Assembly (NCBI RefSeq): GCF_002858765.1
Contig: NZ_PJRP01000023.1
Location: 1-64,000 of the forward strand
Reading direction: 5' to 3'
Source: Cupriavidus pauculus
GTDB lineage: Bacteria; Pseudomonadota; Gammaproteobacteria; Burkholderiales; Burkholderiaceae
Length of the DNA: 64,000 nucleotides
Below, one piece after another: positions 52,367 through 61,626 of this stretch. Under the pieces are notes generated by a model. The model made no database searches and was not told the DNA's origin. It saw only the letters and a program-made list of their open reading frames with translations. The translations under genes and the position numbers were made by a program. The stretch's first letter is position 1. Each line of letters opens with the position of its first letter.

Positions 52367-52719
52367 TGCAAGTCTCCTAAGTCAGGCTATGTATCGACCC
52401 GTTTTTCGGGTTCATTGGATTCGAACTGCGAGGGAGGCTCTTGTAGAATCGGCCCACGATAGCGGTGGCCAAGTAGCGCGGATATCAAGAAGCCGCGTAC
52501 GTTCTCAAAATTCCGTGGGAGTATTGACGACCGCCCTCAGTCGCCAGGCCTCCGGTTCTTTCGAACCCATACGGGATCACGGTTAGTACCGATCAATTGG
52601 CACCTGCGCGACGACGAGAGCGGCGTTATTCGAGATCAACGGGCGCAAGTCGCCGCATCGGCGCGCACAACGCGTCGATGGCCTGCAAGTGATTTCCTCT
52701 ATGGGATTCCGGTCTGCGA
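52367..52719. other. Gene-free stretch between UbiC-like and MFS genes
   Basis: No supported frame over 353 bases within the leftward cluster. A small hairpin ACCCG/CGGGT around a T5 loop at 52397-52411 lies 31 bases upstream of the MFS start. A separate promoter for the MFS-xdhC-adk part would fit here, but I see no clear -35/-10 pair. Confidence 0.5.
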
Positions 52720-53289
52720 CTATGAAGGTGTCATAGCCACCGGGTGTTCCTGATACAACCAAGGTAAAAAGCATTCGGCGACGGCGAGCCTCGCTCCTTG
52801 TCGCTCAAACACCGACCGCCGCGCCCAAAGGCGAGGCGTATGCGATTCCGGCACGATACGGCGAGCCAACCGGAAGAGCCGATGTTCGCGGCCAAGCAAG
52901 CCATACTCAAACCTCGAGCGGCATACTCCGGTATCGTGGTAAAGGAGTGTGGCGAGAGGACTGTCACCCAACCCCTTAATTGAGCGCCAACCGGTGATGC
53001 TGTCCTTAGCCTCCACCAAGCTTCGCGCCATAATGGCTGGCCGTCCATCAACACAAAGGGTAACGTCCCGCGCCCAGGCCGATCTGGGCGTAACGCCGCC
53101 CATGACGCTTGCACGTGCACGAAGTTCAATGAAGCCCTCAAAGAGGACAATCACACGGACATCCCCCAGCTTGCGAAGATGAGCCGTAAGGGAGCCTTCG
53201 CGTCGCAACCAATGCCACGCTGCACCACGTCCGTGCCATGCCCGCTCGGCGCGCCACCCGAGGGTCCTCTCTCTGCAGACATCCAACAC
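52720..53289 (-). CDS. Chorismate lyase (UbiC)-like protein
   Basis: A 189-residue UbiC-family protein, paralogue of the one at 40622-41167 along the whole length: both share G-S-L-T-A-H-L-R, V-D-G-R-P-A and L-W-A-R-R-S-V-F-E-R. The catalytic Arg (W-A-R-D-V) and Glu (V-A-E-C-F-L-P) are present. The GTG at 53289 is chosen as start, with GGAGG 5 bases upstream; the frame open to 53310 would put that ribosome site inside the gene. It lies 56 bases after the hexapeptide gene. It may make or bind a 4-hydroxybenzoate-like acid within the pathway. Confidence 0.82.
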   Translation of the reverse strand: MLDVCRERTLGWRAERAWHGRGAAWHWLRREGSLTAHLRKLGDVRVIVLFEGFIELRARASVMGGVTPRSAWARDVTLCVDGRPAIMARSLVEAKDSITGWRSIKGLGDSPLATLLYHDTGVCRSRFEYGLLGREHRLFRLARRIVPESHTPRLWARRSVFERQGARLAVAECFLPWLYQEHPVAMTPS

Positions 53290-53345
53290 CGTCTCCTCCT
53301 CTGCGATCACTACGTGTCACCGCCGTACGCTCCCAGAATGCCTGC

Positions 53346-53870
53346 CTACCCCACAAGGAGCAGGGATCGATGGCAGTCCGCGGCCAACGCCTGGTAGCGA
53401 CGGGTTGCGGTAGTCTTCCTGTCAATCTCGGCATCGCTGAGTACACGGACCAATGCCGCAGGTATCCCTGCGACCAACGAGTTCGCCGGAACCACCATGC
53501 CAGCCTTGACGAACGCCGATGCTGCGACGATCGAGTTTTCGCCAATGCAAACGTCGTCCATCACAACAGCATTCATCCCAATCAGACAGTTTTTCCCGAG
53601 ACTCGCCCCATGAACAATCGCTCCGTGCCCGACATGCGAGTTCGATGCGAGCCGGCAAGCTTCCTCAGGCTTTGCGTGCAAGGTGCACGATTCCTGGATG
53701 TTGCTACCCTCGCCTACTTCGATCCAGCCGAAATCGCCTCGTAGCGAAGCAAACGGTGCGATGTAGCAGTTGGCTTCAATGACGACTCTCCCGATTAAGC
53801 AAGCCAGCGGATGAACGAACGCTGTCGGATGAATCTCTGGCCTGACACCGTCAAACTCATATATCGCCAC
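53346..53870 (-). CDS. Gamma-carbonic-anhydrase-like hexapeptide protein (PaaY type)
   Basis: A 174-residue left-handed beta-helix protein. Hexapeptide repeats run through residues 12-125 (for example I-G-R-V-V-I-E-A-N-C-Y-I-A-P), with the metal His positions in H-A-K-P and G-H-G-A-I-V-H-G. Relatives are gamma-class carbonic anhydrases and PaaY, a thioesterase that protects the phenylacetate pathway by clearing dead-end CoA esters. In this CoA-dependent cluster a PaaY-like salvage role is attractive but unproven. Confidence 0.85.
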   Translation of the reverse strand: MAIYEFDGVRPEIHPTAFVHPLACLIGRVVIEANCYIAPFASLRGDFGWIEVGEGSNIQESCTLHAKPEEACRLASNSHVGHGAIVHGASLGKNCLIGMNAVVMDDVCIGENSIVAASAFVKAGMVVPANSLVAGIPAALVRVLSDAEIDRKTTATRRYQALAADCHRSLLLVG

Positions 53871-53968
53871 GTTCTGCTCCTGAGAAACATGCCGTGCATC
53901 TTGAAGCTTTCAACAGACATGCATCGCTGGCCGGTCGTCGACGCCGGGACGATTGAGGCACGTCTGTA

Positions 53969-53986
53969 GGCGGGCCTTAACCCGCC
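53969..53986. terminator. Small GC hairpin after the aldehyde dehydrogenase
   Basis: GGCGGG (53969-53974) and CCCGCC (53981-53986) form a 6-bp stem with a 6-base loop, 10 bases past the stop of the aldehyde dehydrogenase. No T-run. Weak terminator or RNA-stabilising hairpin. Confidence 0.4.
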
Positions 53987-53995
53987 CGCGTGGGC

Positions 53996-55474
53996 CTACA
54001 CACCGCCCATGCAGACGTACTTCACTTCGAGATAGTCTTCGATCCCATATTTCGATCCCTCTCTACCTAGGCCGCTTTCCTTGACGCCTCCAAACGGGGC
54101 AACTTCTGTGGAGATCAATCCTTCGTTGACGCCGACGATGCCGTATTCGAGTGATTCGGATACCCGCCAGATACGACCGATATCGCGGCCATAGAAGTAC
54201 GAGGCCAGTCCAAATGGCGTGTCGTTCGCCATCTCAATCGCCTCCTCCTCGGTCTGGAACCGAAAGATCGGAGCAACTGGACCAAACGTCTCCTCTGAGA
54301 AGATGCGCATGTCGCGGGTTGCATTGGCGAGCACAGTTGGCATGAAGAAGTTTCCGCCGCGCGCGTGATAGTCACCGCCCACCACAACACTCGCGCCACG
54401 CGAAACTGCATCGGTGACGTGTTCCATGACTTTCTTCGCTGCGGCAACATCGATGAGTGGGCCAATCGTCGTTTCGGACTGCCGTCCGTCGCCGACTACC
54501 ATCTTGCTCACTTCCTCAGCCAGCCTAGCCACAAAACGGTCATAGATCCCGTCCTGAACCAGAAGCCGATTCGCACATACGCAAGTCTGACCGGCGTTCC
54601 GAAACTTGGAGGCCAGCGCACCTTTCACGGCCGCTTCGATATCCGCGTCATCGAAAACAATGAACGGAGCATTTCCACCCAGTTCCATCGACGCTTTCTT
54701 GACCGTCGCTGCACATTGAGCGAGCAGAACTTTCCCGATTTCAGTGGACCCGGTGAAAGACAGCTTCCTCACTATCGGATTCGCCGTGAGTTCTCCTCCG
54801 ATGGCACTCGCCGAACCGGTGATGCATGACAGGACTCCAGGCGGGACGCCCGCTCGTTCAGCCAGCACGCACAGTGCGAGCGCGGAGAACGGAGTCTGAC
54901 TCGCAGGCTTAAGGACCATCGTGCATCCGGCCGCAAGCGCTGGGCCTACCTTGCGGGTGATCATTGCCGCTGGAAAGTTCCACGGTGTAATCGCTGCGCA
55001 AACACCGATGGGCTGCTTCAGAACGACAATCCGCTTGTCGGGCTGATGTCCCGGGATCGTATCGCCGTACACACGCTTTGCCTCCTCCGCGAACCACTCG
55101 AGAAAGCTCGCTGCATAGGAAATCTCGCCGCGGCTTTCACTCAGGGGCTTGCCTTGCTCCAACGTCATCAGAAGAGCGAGATCGTCCTGATGAATCAGCA
55201 TCAGCTCAAACCACCGGCGCAAGATCTGCGCCCTGTCCTTGGCAGTCTTCTTCGACCAAGAACGGAGCGCTCGATTCGCCGACTGGATCGCCCGGGTAGT
55301 TTCGGCGGCCAACATCCGAGGAACGGTACCGACGAGCTCACCGGTTGCCGGGTTGTTGACCCTCAGCACCGTGCCATCGTCGGCATCGATCCACTCTCCG
55401 TTGAGATAACATTGCTGCCGGAACAGCTCTGGGTCCTTTAGGCCCAGCGTTACGCCGGTAATGCTCTGTTGCAT
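53996..55474 (-). CDS. Succinate-semialdehyde-type aldehyde dehydrogenase
   Basis: A 492-residue aldehyde dehydrogenase closest in layout to NAD(P)-dependent succinate-semialdehyde dehydrogenases (GabD): catalytic Cys in N-A-G-Q-T-C-V-C-A-N, Glu in M-E-L-G-G-N-A-P, and T-L-E-Q-G-K-P-L. The C-V-C pair is the redox-sensitive motif of the SSADH group. The start at 55474 has CAGGAG upstream. It lies 63 bases after the CoA ligase. In this pathway it could oxidise a dicarboxylic semialdehyde end product. Confidence 0.9.
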   Translation of the reverse strand: MQQSITGVTLGLKDPELFRQQCYLNGEWIDADDGTVLRVNNPATGELVGTVPRMLAAETTRAIQSANRALRSWSKKTAKDRAQILRRWFELMLIHQDDLALLMTLEQGKPLSESRGEISYAASFLEWFAEEAKRVYGDTIPGHQPDKRIVVLKQPIGVCAAITPWNFPAAMITRKVGPALAAGCTMVLKPASQTPFSALALCVLAERAGVPPGVLSCITGSASAIGGELTANPIVRKLSFTGSTEIGKVLLAQCAATVKKASMELGGNAPFIVFDDADIEAAVKGALASKFRNAGQTCVCANRLLVQDGIYDRFVARLAEEVSKMVVGDGRQSETTIGPLIDVAAAKKVMEHVTDAVSRGASVVVGGDYHARGGNFFMPTVLANATRDMRIFSEETFGPVAPIFRFQTEEEAIEMANDTPFGLASYFYGRDIGRIWRVSESLEYGIVGVNEGLISTEVAPFGGVKESGLGREGSKYGIEDYLEVKYVCMGGV

Positions 55475-55537
55475 GCGTGACTCCTGTCTGAAACTATTTG
55501 TTTGCTGCGCGTGCTGGTTCACTCTTCTGTATGCCGG

Positions 55538-57094
55538 TTACCGTTCGGTGCCAGTGACGAGATCTCTCAGCTTGAAACGCATGATCTTTCCGGAACCGGT
55601 TCGTGGAATACCGTCAACGACCCGGACGCTCGCCGGAAGCTTGTAGGCTGACAGCCGGGTGGAGCAGTGCTCTTTGAGCCCATCCGCATCAACGCTTTCA
55701 CCAATACGGGCAACCACAAACGCGACCGGAACCTCTCCAAGCATGGCGTGCGGTACACCGACAACCGCGCAGTCCGCCACACCGGCGTACGTCATGATGG
55801 CCTCCTCGACTTCGGCCGGCGCAATGTTCTGGCCCCCGCGGATAATGACTTCCTTGAGACGACCGGTAATGATCAAATAGCCAGCCGCATCGTGCTTCGC
55901 CAGGTCGCCCGTGTGATACCAGCCGTCCTTCAGAGCGGCAGCCGTCTCGTCAGGTTTGTTCAAATAGCCTTTCATGACGTTGGGTCCTCGGACGATCAAC
56001 TCGCCCTCCTTACCAACGTCCACATCCCTCCCGTCCACCGGATCGACGATACGCGTCTCTACTCCAGGAATTGGCAGGCCACAAGACCCCATGACACGCG
56101 TCCCGGAGTTCCAGTTCATCGTGACCATTGTGGAAGTCTCGGTGATGCCATATCCATCGAGAAGCGACACGCCGAAGCGACGCTCAAATTGCTCATTCAC
56201 CGCGGCTGGGAGAATCGCGCCCGCGCTGAGGCAGACACGCAGACTGTCGAAGCGCAACGAGGGAGTCTCACGCGTTGCCTCGAGAAGGTAGTGAAACATC
56301 GTTGGTACACCCGGGAATACGGTGTACTCGCCCGTCTGCAGCAACCGCAAAGCCTCCGCTGTCGAGTACTTTTCCCCGACGTACTCAGTGGCACCCACTG
56401 CGAGAATTCCGAGAACGGAGAGGTTGAGAGCGTACGAGTGAAACAGGGGCAAGAAGGACAGGACCTTATCCCTCTCATTAAGGCCCGCAATGGGCGCCCA
56501 GCACGCAGCAACCACCCACAGCATGCTGCGGGTGGTTAGTACCACGCCCTTTGCCTTACCCGTCGTTCCGGATGTGTAGACAACGAATGCCGGCGCATCA
56601 ATGTCGGAAGCTTCGCGTGGTAGGTCGCCAGTACCTTCGTTGATCAGTTCTGCAAACGAGTTCTCAGATGGAGGCTCGTTGGCATTCTGAACTTCAATCA
56701 CCAATGAGCGAATTCCCAGATCTCGAGTCAGCGCATCGAGTTGTACCCCTTTGGCAGTGCTCGTGATGGTCACCGCGCATTGAGCGTCTGCCAGACGATA
56801 ACCAATCTCGGCATCCGTGGCGTCGATGCTGATTGGCACTGCCACGGCCCCGGCCCGCACAATCGCCAGTACACTCACAACCCAGTTGACCGAACTCGGT
56901 AGCATGACAGCGACGCGGTCTCCTTGAGCGACTCCAAGTCTTTCTAGGTGGCTTGCCAGATTGGCTGTGGCAGTGTTCAACTCTGCGTAGGTCACCGACC
57001 CTGCTGCGTCTTGGAACGAGACCTTCTCGCCCCGTTGGCTGGCGTGCCGGCGAAGAAGTTCCGATACCGGAACAATTAGTTCTGTGTGAATCAT
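55538..57094 (-). CDS. AMP-forming acyl-CoA ligase
   Basis: A 518-residue member of the acyl/aryl-CoA synthetase family. ATP motif Y-T-S-G-T-T-G-K-A-K-G near residues 172-182, G-Y-G-I-T-E-T near 316-322, Y-H-T-G-D near 394-398, and the C-terminal catalytic Lys in G-S-G-K-I-M-R. It converts a carboxylic acid, ATP and CoA to acyl-CoA, AMP and PPi. Its place between the Mo hydroxylase/SDR genes and the aldehyde dehydrogenase suggests it activates the pathway's starting acid. Confidence 0.92.
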   Translation of the reverse strand: MIHTELIVPVSELLRRHASQRGEKVSFQDAAGSVTYAELNTATANLASHLERLGVAQGDRVAVMLPSSVNWVVSVLAIVRAGAVAVPISIDATDAEIGYRLADAQCAVTITSTAKGVQLDALTRDLGIRSLVIEVQNANEPPSENSFAELINEGTGDLPREASDIDAPAFVVYTSGTTGKAKGVVLTTRSMLWVVAACWAPIAGLNERDKVLSFLPLFHSYALNLSVLGILAVGATEYVGEKYSTAEALRLLQTGEYTVFPGVPTMFHYLLEATRETPSLRFDSLRVCLSAGAILPAAVNEQFERRFGVSLLDGYGITETSTMVTMNWNSGTRVMGSCGLPIPGVETRIVDPVDGRDVDVGKEGELIVRGPNVMKGYLNKPDETAAALKDGWYHTGDLAKHDAAGYLIITGRLKEVIIRGGQNIAPAEVEEAIMTYAGVADCAVVGVPHAMLGEVPVAFVVARIGESVDADGLKEHCSTRLSAYKLPASVRVVDGIPRTGSGKIMRFKLRDLVTGTER

Positions 57095-57157
57095 GGTTGT
57101 CTCCCCATACTGGAAACGCTCAGCGTGCTTGCGCTCTTTTCGCCGAGCGCCCTTTCC

Positions 57158-57910
57158 TCAGACCATGCTGAAGCCGCCACTGATGCTGATGACCTGGCCG
57201 GTAATCCAGCTACCGCGACCCGACGCGAGCAGCACGACCAGCGGCGCGACGTCTGCGGGCTGACCAAGGCGACGCAGCGGATAGAGTTTCGTGAGCTTCT
57301 CCCTGTTCGCCTCCATGAACTCGGGATCGTGAGCGGTCTCGATCAGCCCCAGCGCGACCGCGTTTGCCGTGGTGCCACCACGGGTCTCGCGAGCAATCGA
57401 CTTCATCAGTGCGATGTTCGCGGCTCGTGCCGCCGCACCGATGGCCAGGCCGGATTCGCCAACCCGCGAAGAGTCGCCCATGATGCTGATGATCCGGCCA
57501 GCACCTTTTTGCTCTTCGAGATGGGGAAGCGCCGCTTGCGTGCAGTTCAACGTGCCGTACAGGCAGACGTCAATCTGCTTTCGCCACTCATCAGGAGTGG
57601 TATCGATGAATCGCTTGCGAAACACCAGGCCTGCATTGTTGACGAGGATGTTGAGCCCACCGAACGTTTCGACGGTTTGGGTCACCATCGCATCCACTTG
57701 GGCGCGATTGGCGATGTCACAGCCAATCGCGAGCGCACGTCCCCCGATGTCTTCAATTTCCTTGACCACCGACTCGGCCGCAGCCTTCGATCCGTGATAA
57801 TTCACGACGACGCTTGCGCCTTCCTTGGCCAGGCCCAGGGCGATCTCGCGACCGACGTCTCGGGCGCCACCCGTGACAATGGCTACCTTGCCTTCAAGTT
57901 CGAACTGCAT
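57158..57910 (-). CDS. SDR-family protein lacking the catalytic Tyr and Lys
   Basis: A 250-residue SDR-fold protein. The cofactor end is normal (T-G-G-A-R-D-V-G near residues 12-19, N-N-A-G). The active site is not: aligned to Y-x-x-x-K, the sequence reads L-A-I-G-A-A-A-R, with Ile and Ala in place of Tyr and Lys, although the Ser (M-G-D-S-S-R) is present. Catalysis by the normal route is not expected. GGAGGAG lies before the ATG at 57910; the Mo-hydroxylase stop is 4 bases upstream. Confidence 0.85.
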   Translation of the reverse strand: MQFELEGKVAIVTGGARDVGREIALGLAKEGASVVVNYHGSKAAAESVVKEIEDIGGRALAIGCDIANRAQVDAMVTQTVETFGGLNILVNNAGLVFRKRFIDTTPDEWRKQIDVCLYGTLNCTQAALPHLEEQKGAGRIISIMGDSSRVGESGLAIGAAARAANIALMKSIARETRGGTTANAVALGLIETAHDPEFMEANREKLTKLYPLRRLGQPADVAPLVVLLASGRGSWITGQVISISGGFSMV

Positions 57911-57914
57911 TCTT

Positions 57915-60335
57915 CTACTCCTCCGTGGAATCAAGCTTTGACTGGTGAATCAGCCGGAACAGCCGTTCCGGCGTGACAGGTAACTCAGAAATTTCAACGC
58001 CGAAAGAGCTCAGCGCATCGGCAACCGCATTCGCAATCGCCGCGGGAGATCCAATCGTTCCGCCTTCACCCATGCCGCGGAATCCGCCAAGCGTGTTGGG
58101 GGCCTCGGCCTTGAGGTGGACCATGTCGAGCGCAGGCACTTCCGGAGCCGACGGCAGCAGATAGTCGACCAGGCTGGCGGTCAAGAGCTGACCATCAGCG
58201 TCATAGACGACCTCTTCGAGCAGCGCTGCGCCAACACCCTGCGCCAGAGCCCCGCGCGTTTGTCCGGTCACAATTAACGGGTTGATAATACGACCGCAAT
58301 CCTCGGCAATCACGTACTTCTGGATGTGCACGGCATACGTCTGGGGATCAACCTCGACTTGCACGAGGTGCGTTGCCGAACTCGTTGTGCCAACGACCGG
58401 ATCGTAGACACGGCTTACGCACATCTCTTCCCGTACGTCTGGCGGCACCCGACCCATCTGCGAGTACAAAGCCCTTGCAAGCTCTCCAAACGAAAGCTTG
58501 CCGTCGCCCAACCTGACGCGAATGTTGCTGTCAACAATCTCCAGATCGTCGACCGTCACAGACAGCAGAAAGGCGGCGACTCTTTGCATCCGCTGACGAA
58601 GCTCCCTGGCGGCCAGGATGCCTGCCCCACTACTGATCACAGCCGTGCGGCTGGCGTAGCTACCGGTGCTGTGCGGAACCGCCGCACTATTGCCTGTCAC
58701 GACCCGAAGGTCCTCCAGTCGTGCACCCAGCTCATCGGCAAGCACCTGCGCCAACGTTGTCTCGTGGCCCTGACCATGTGAGGCACAGCCAAACGAAGCC
58801 CGAATCGCACCGGTGGAATCGAGCTGAATGACGCACGTATCCGTGCCAGTATTGATCGGCATGCCCGGCGAAGCGGAGATGCGGGACCCGATGCCCGACA
58901 GCTCTGCGTAACACGCAATGCCAATGCCGATCCAACGCCCCTCCGCCCTGGCCTGTTCCTGCTCTACCCTGGCTTGCGTGTATCCAAAGCGCTCCTTGGC
59001 GGCGTGCAGTCCTTCTGTAAAGGCTGACTGATCCCACACGATGCCAACTGCCGTCTTGTAGGGAAACTGATCGGGCTGCACAAGATTGCGCTGCCGGATA
59101 TCAGCGGGGTCCATACCCAGGCGGCCGGCAGCCATATCCATCAGACGTTCCATGACGAAGGTGGACGTCGGTCGCCCCACCCCGCGATACGGTCCTGTGG
59201 GTGACTTCGGCGTCGTCACGCCCCGGACATGCCCGTGATAGGCCGGCACTTGATAGGGCCCGGGCAAAAAGCTGATGACCTGAACCGGTTCGATCCCGGC
59301 CGTCCACGGGTAGATGGAGTAGGCGCCTACGTCGCCGATGACATTCGCGCGCAGTCCGACGATGCGCCCCTCCTCATCGAGCGCCAGATCCGCCGCCACG
59401 CGCTCGTCGAACGCCTGGCTGGTGGAGAGCAGGTCTTCGAGTCGATCACCAGTCCACTTTACGGCGCGACCCAGCTTTCGGGCGAGCGTACATACCAGCA
59501 TTTCCTCCTGGTACACCGACGTCTTTCCACCGAATCCGCCGCCGACATCGGGTGCTATGACCGTCAACTGGTTGCCCGGCATATTGAGGAGATCTGCTAG
59601 CGCATCCCGCACGATTCCCGGCACCTGGCTGGATGTGTACAGCGTCAGAGAATCTCGCCCGGGATCGATGTCCGCAAAGTAGCACCGAGGCTCCATGGCC
59701 GCCGATGTCTTGCGGTGGAATCGGAACTTTCCCGATACCACCAGCGCCGCATTTGCGAAGGCCGCATCGACCTCACCGCGCACAAATGCGCGCTCTACCA
59801 GAACGTTGCTCTCGAAGCCCTCGTGCAAGATTGGCGCGCCGGGCTCCACTGCGGCTTCTGGATTTGTTGCGACTGGCAGCGGATCGTAGATGATCTCGAT
59901 GCCATCCACTGCATCCTCTGCCTCATATCGGCTACGGGCGACAATGGCCACAACGGGCTCGCCAACAAAATGGACCACACCATTCGCGAGCGCATGAATG
60001 GGCGTTGGCTGGTAACCGCTCATGCGCGACGTCGCAATTGCGGGCTTCACCAGGTGTGCCAAGTCGGACCAGACATAGACACCCACAACACCCGGCATCG
60101 TTTTGGCCACGGCGGTATGGATATCGACGATGCGCGCGTGCGGTTGATCGCTCCGTACCAGCGCCATTTGGAGCGCATGTCCAGCGGGCACATCGTCGAC
60201 ATAGCGCCCCAGGCCCGTCAGCAGCCTGGCGTCCTCCACTCGGCGGACAGGCTTACCGACAAACTTCTGCCCTTCCCTGCCGCAATCCGCCTCGGTATCC
60301 TGCGGCTGAGCGACTTGAGTGTCTCGGTCATTCAT
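57915..60335 (-). CDS. Molybdenum hydroxylase large subunit (xanthine dehydrogenase/CoxL family)
   Basis: An 806-residue molybdopterin-binding subunit. G-G-G-F-G-G-K near residues 265-271, P-Y-R-G-V-G-R-P in the Mo-site loop, and the catalytic Glu in G-M-G-E-G-G near residue 757. The loop is not the A-Y-x-C-S-F-R of true CO dehydrogenase, so aromatic, heteroaromatic or CoA-ester hydroxylation is likely. The ATG at 60335 overlaps the MBL stop by 8 bases; a longer frame is internal to that gene. It pairs with the 2Fe-2S and FAD subunits just upstream. Confidence 0.93.
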   Translation of the reverse strand: MNDRDTQVAQPQDTEADCGREGQKFVGKPVRRVEDARLLTGLGRYVDDVPAGHALQMALVRSDQPHARIVDIHTAVAKTMPGVVGVYVWSDLAHLVKPAIATSRMSGYQPTPIHALANGVVHFVGEPVVAIVARSRYEAEDAVDGIEIIYDPLPVATNPEAAVEPGAPILHEGFESNVLVERAFVRGEVDAAFANAALVVSGKFRFHRKTSAAMEPRCYFADIDPGRDSLTLYTSSQVPGIVRDALADLLNMPGNQLTVIAPDVGGGFGGKTSVYQEEMLVCTLARKLGRAVKWTGDRLEDLLSTSQAFDERVAADLALDEEGRIVGLRANVIGDVGAYSIYPWTAGIEPVQVISFLPGPYQVPAYHGHVRGVTTPKSPTGPYRGVGRPTSTFVMERLMDMAAGRLGMDPADIRQRNLVQPDQFPYKTAVGIVWDQSAFTEGLHAAKERFGYTQARVEQEQARAEGRWIGIGIACYAELSGIGSRISASPGMPINTGTDTCVIQLDSTGAIRASFGCASHGQGHETTLAQVLADELGARLEDLRVVTGNSAAVPHSTGSYASRTAVISSGAGILAARELRQRMQRVAAFLLSVTVDDLEIVDSNIRVRLGDGKLSFGELARALYSQMGRVPPDVREEMCVSRVYDPVVGTTSSATHLVQVEVDPQTYAVHIQKYVIAEDCGRIINPLIVTGQTRGALAQGVGAALLEEVVYDADGQLLTASLVDYLLPSAPEVPALDMVHLKAEAPNTLGGFRGMGEGGTIGSPAAIANAVADALSSFGVEISELPVTPERLFRLIHQSKLDSTEE

Positions 60336-61089
60336 ATGCTTCCGCCCCCTTTCGGAGCTGCTCCCACTGCACCGCATCGTGACCAAAAAGTACCGTGGCG
60401 CCGGCCCGTTCCAAACGCTGAATCTCGCGAAGTGAGGCCATCGCTGCATTCGGGTCCCACGTATTGCGGGGCATCACTTCGCGATCGAGGTTCTCACGCA
60501 AGGCCACAGCGTCTGCCGCCAGGAGGAAGCTGCCATCTCGCGACAAATTCACCACAGCCCCGAGCGTGCCGGGCGTATGGCCGGGCAGCGGCAGGAGCGT
60601 CAGTCGGCCATCTCCGAAGAAATCGTGCTCGTTGTCGACCGTAACGGTGGGCATCGGGTGTTGCCAGTCCGCCGGGATATAGCCACGCTGAATGGCCTCG
60701 CTTCCCTGTGCGGCCTCCAGTTCTTTGCTATGGCAATAGATCGTTGCGCGCTTGAAGAACTCATTGCACCCACAATGATCCGAATGGAAATGGGAGTTGA
60801 TGACAACGTCAATGTCTTCGGGCATCAAGCCGAGCGCTGAAAGTTCGGACACGACGTTGTCCTGTTCTCCACCGATAGGCACCATGGCCTTGGCCATCGT
60901 GCCCCACCGGCTAGCTGCATCGTGAGTCGTGCTGGGGTGGCATCCCGTGTCAAACAGAATGTTGCCCTGCGCATGACAAAGCAGAACGCAAGATACGGGC
61001 AAGTCGATCGTCTCGGTGCGCTCTGCCTCAGGTAGATAAACGCTCTTTCGCATGCGCAGCCGACCGCCGCTCAGGATATGCATCTTCAT
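60328..61089 (-). CDS. MBL-fold hydrolase (AHL-lactonase-like) inside the Mo-hydroxylase operon
   Basis: A 253-residue cytoplasmic MBL protein with zinc motif H-F-H-S-D-H-C-G near residues 99-106, P-G-H-T-P-G near 172 and G-H-D near the end. It lies between the iron-sulfur and Mo subunit genes, overlapping the latter by 8 bases, which ties it to the same pathway. Hydrolysis of a lactone or thioester made by ring hydroxylation is more likely here than quorum quenching. The start has GACGTCC-rich context with only a weak ribosome site. Confidence 0.88.
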   Translation of the reverse strand: MKMHILSGGRLRMRKSVYLPEAERTETIDLPVSCVLLCHAQGNILFDTGCHPSTTHDAASRWGTMAKAMVPIGGEQDNVVSELSALGLMPEDIDVVINSHFHSDHCGCNEFFKRATIYCHSKELEAAQGSEAIQRGYIPADWQHPMPTVTVDNEHDFFGDGRLTLLPLPGHTPGTLGAVVNLSRDGSFLLAADAVALRENLDREVMPRNTWDPNAAMASLREIQRLERAGATVLFGHDAVQWEQLRKGAEAYE

Positions 61090-61104
61090 GGGACGTCTCT
61101 TTGT

Positions 61105-61626
61105 CTATTCCTGATTGGTATCTGCCGCAGCATCGCGCAAGGCATTGCGCGCGGCGATGCACGTGTGCATCGCTTCCACGATTCCCTGGTAGCCGGTGCA
61201 GCGACAGAGGTTTCCCGACAGAACGTCGCGGATCTCTTCCTCCGAAGTCAGGGGGTACTTTGCGAGGGCGTCGGAGCACGTCGCCAACATGCCGGGCGTG
61301 CAGAACCCGCACTGAAGACCGTGGTGCTCCCGGAAGGCTTCCTGCAATGGGCTGAGGGCGTCAATTGTGCCCATGCTTTCTACCGTCCGGACGTCGCAGC
61401 CATTGGCCCGCACGGCAAGCATCAAACACGAGCGGACACTATCCCCGTCGACCATCACGGTACAGGCACCACACACCCCGTGTTCGCATCCAACATGGGT
61501 ACCCGTGAGGCCGAGGGTGTGTCGCAGAAAATCGGAAAGCAGCAGACGCGGTTCAACCTCGCGCTCGCACGGCTCACCATTAATCAGCATCCAGACTGGC
61601 TGGAGGGGAATCTTTGAATCGCTCAT
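61105..61626 (-). CDS. 2Fe-2S subunit of molybdenum hydroxylase (CoxS-like)
   Basis: A 173-residue electron-transfer subunit. The plant-type cluster site is C-E-H-G-V-C-G-A-C with a further Cys in S-C-L-M-L, and the second cluster lies in C-G-F-C-T-P-G and C-R-C-T-G-Y. All eight cluster Cys are present. The ATG at 61626 overlaps the FAD subunit stop as ATGA; a longer frame to 61749 is internal to that gene. Confidence 0.94.
   Translation of the reverse strand: MSDSKIPLQPVWMLINGEPCEREVEPRLLLSDFLRHTLGLTGTHVGCEHGVCGACTVMVDGDSVRSCLMLAVRANGCDVRTVESMGTIDALSPLQEAFREHHGLQCGFCTPGMLATCSDALAKYPLTSEEEIRDVLSGNLCRCTGYQGIVEAMHTCIAARNALRDAAADTNQE

Noticed and set aside
55667-56539. A 290-codon plus-strand open frame
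   Set aside because: Antisense to the well-supported CoA ligase gene.
57086-57976. Long plus-strand open frame
   Set aside because: It lies antisense to the SDR gene and gives no recognisable product.
60328-61089. Quorum-quenching AHL lactonase
   Set aside because: Fold resemblance only; it is embedded between Mo-hydroxylase genes and no quorum-sensing genes are present.
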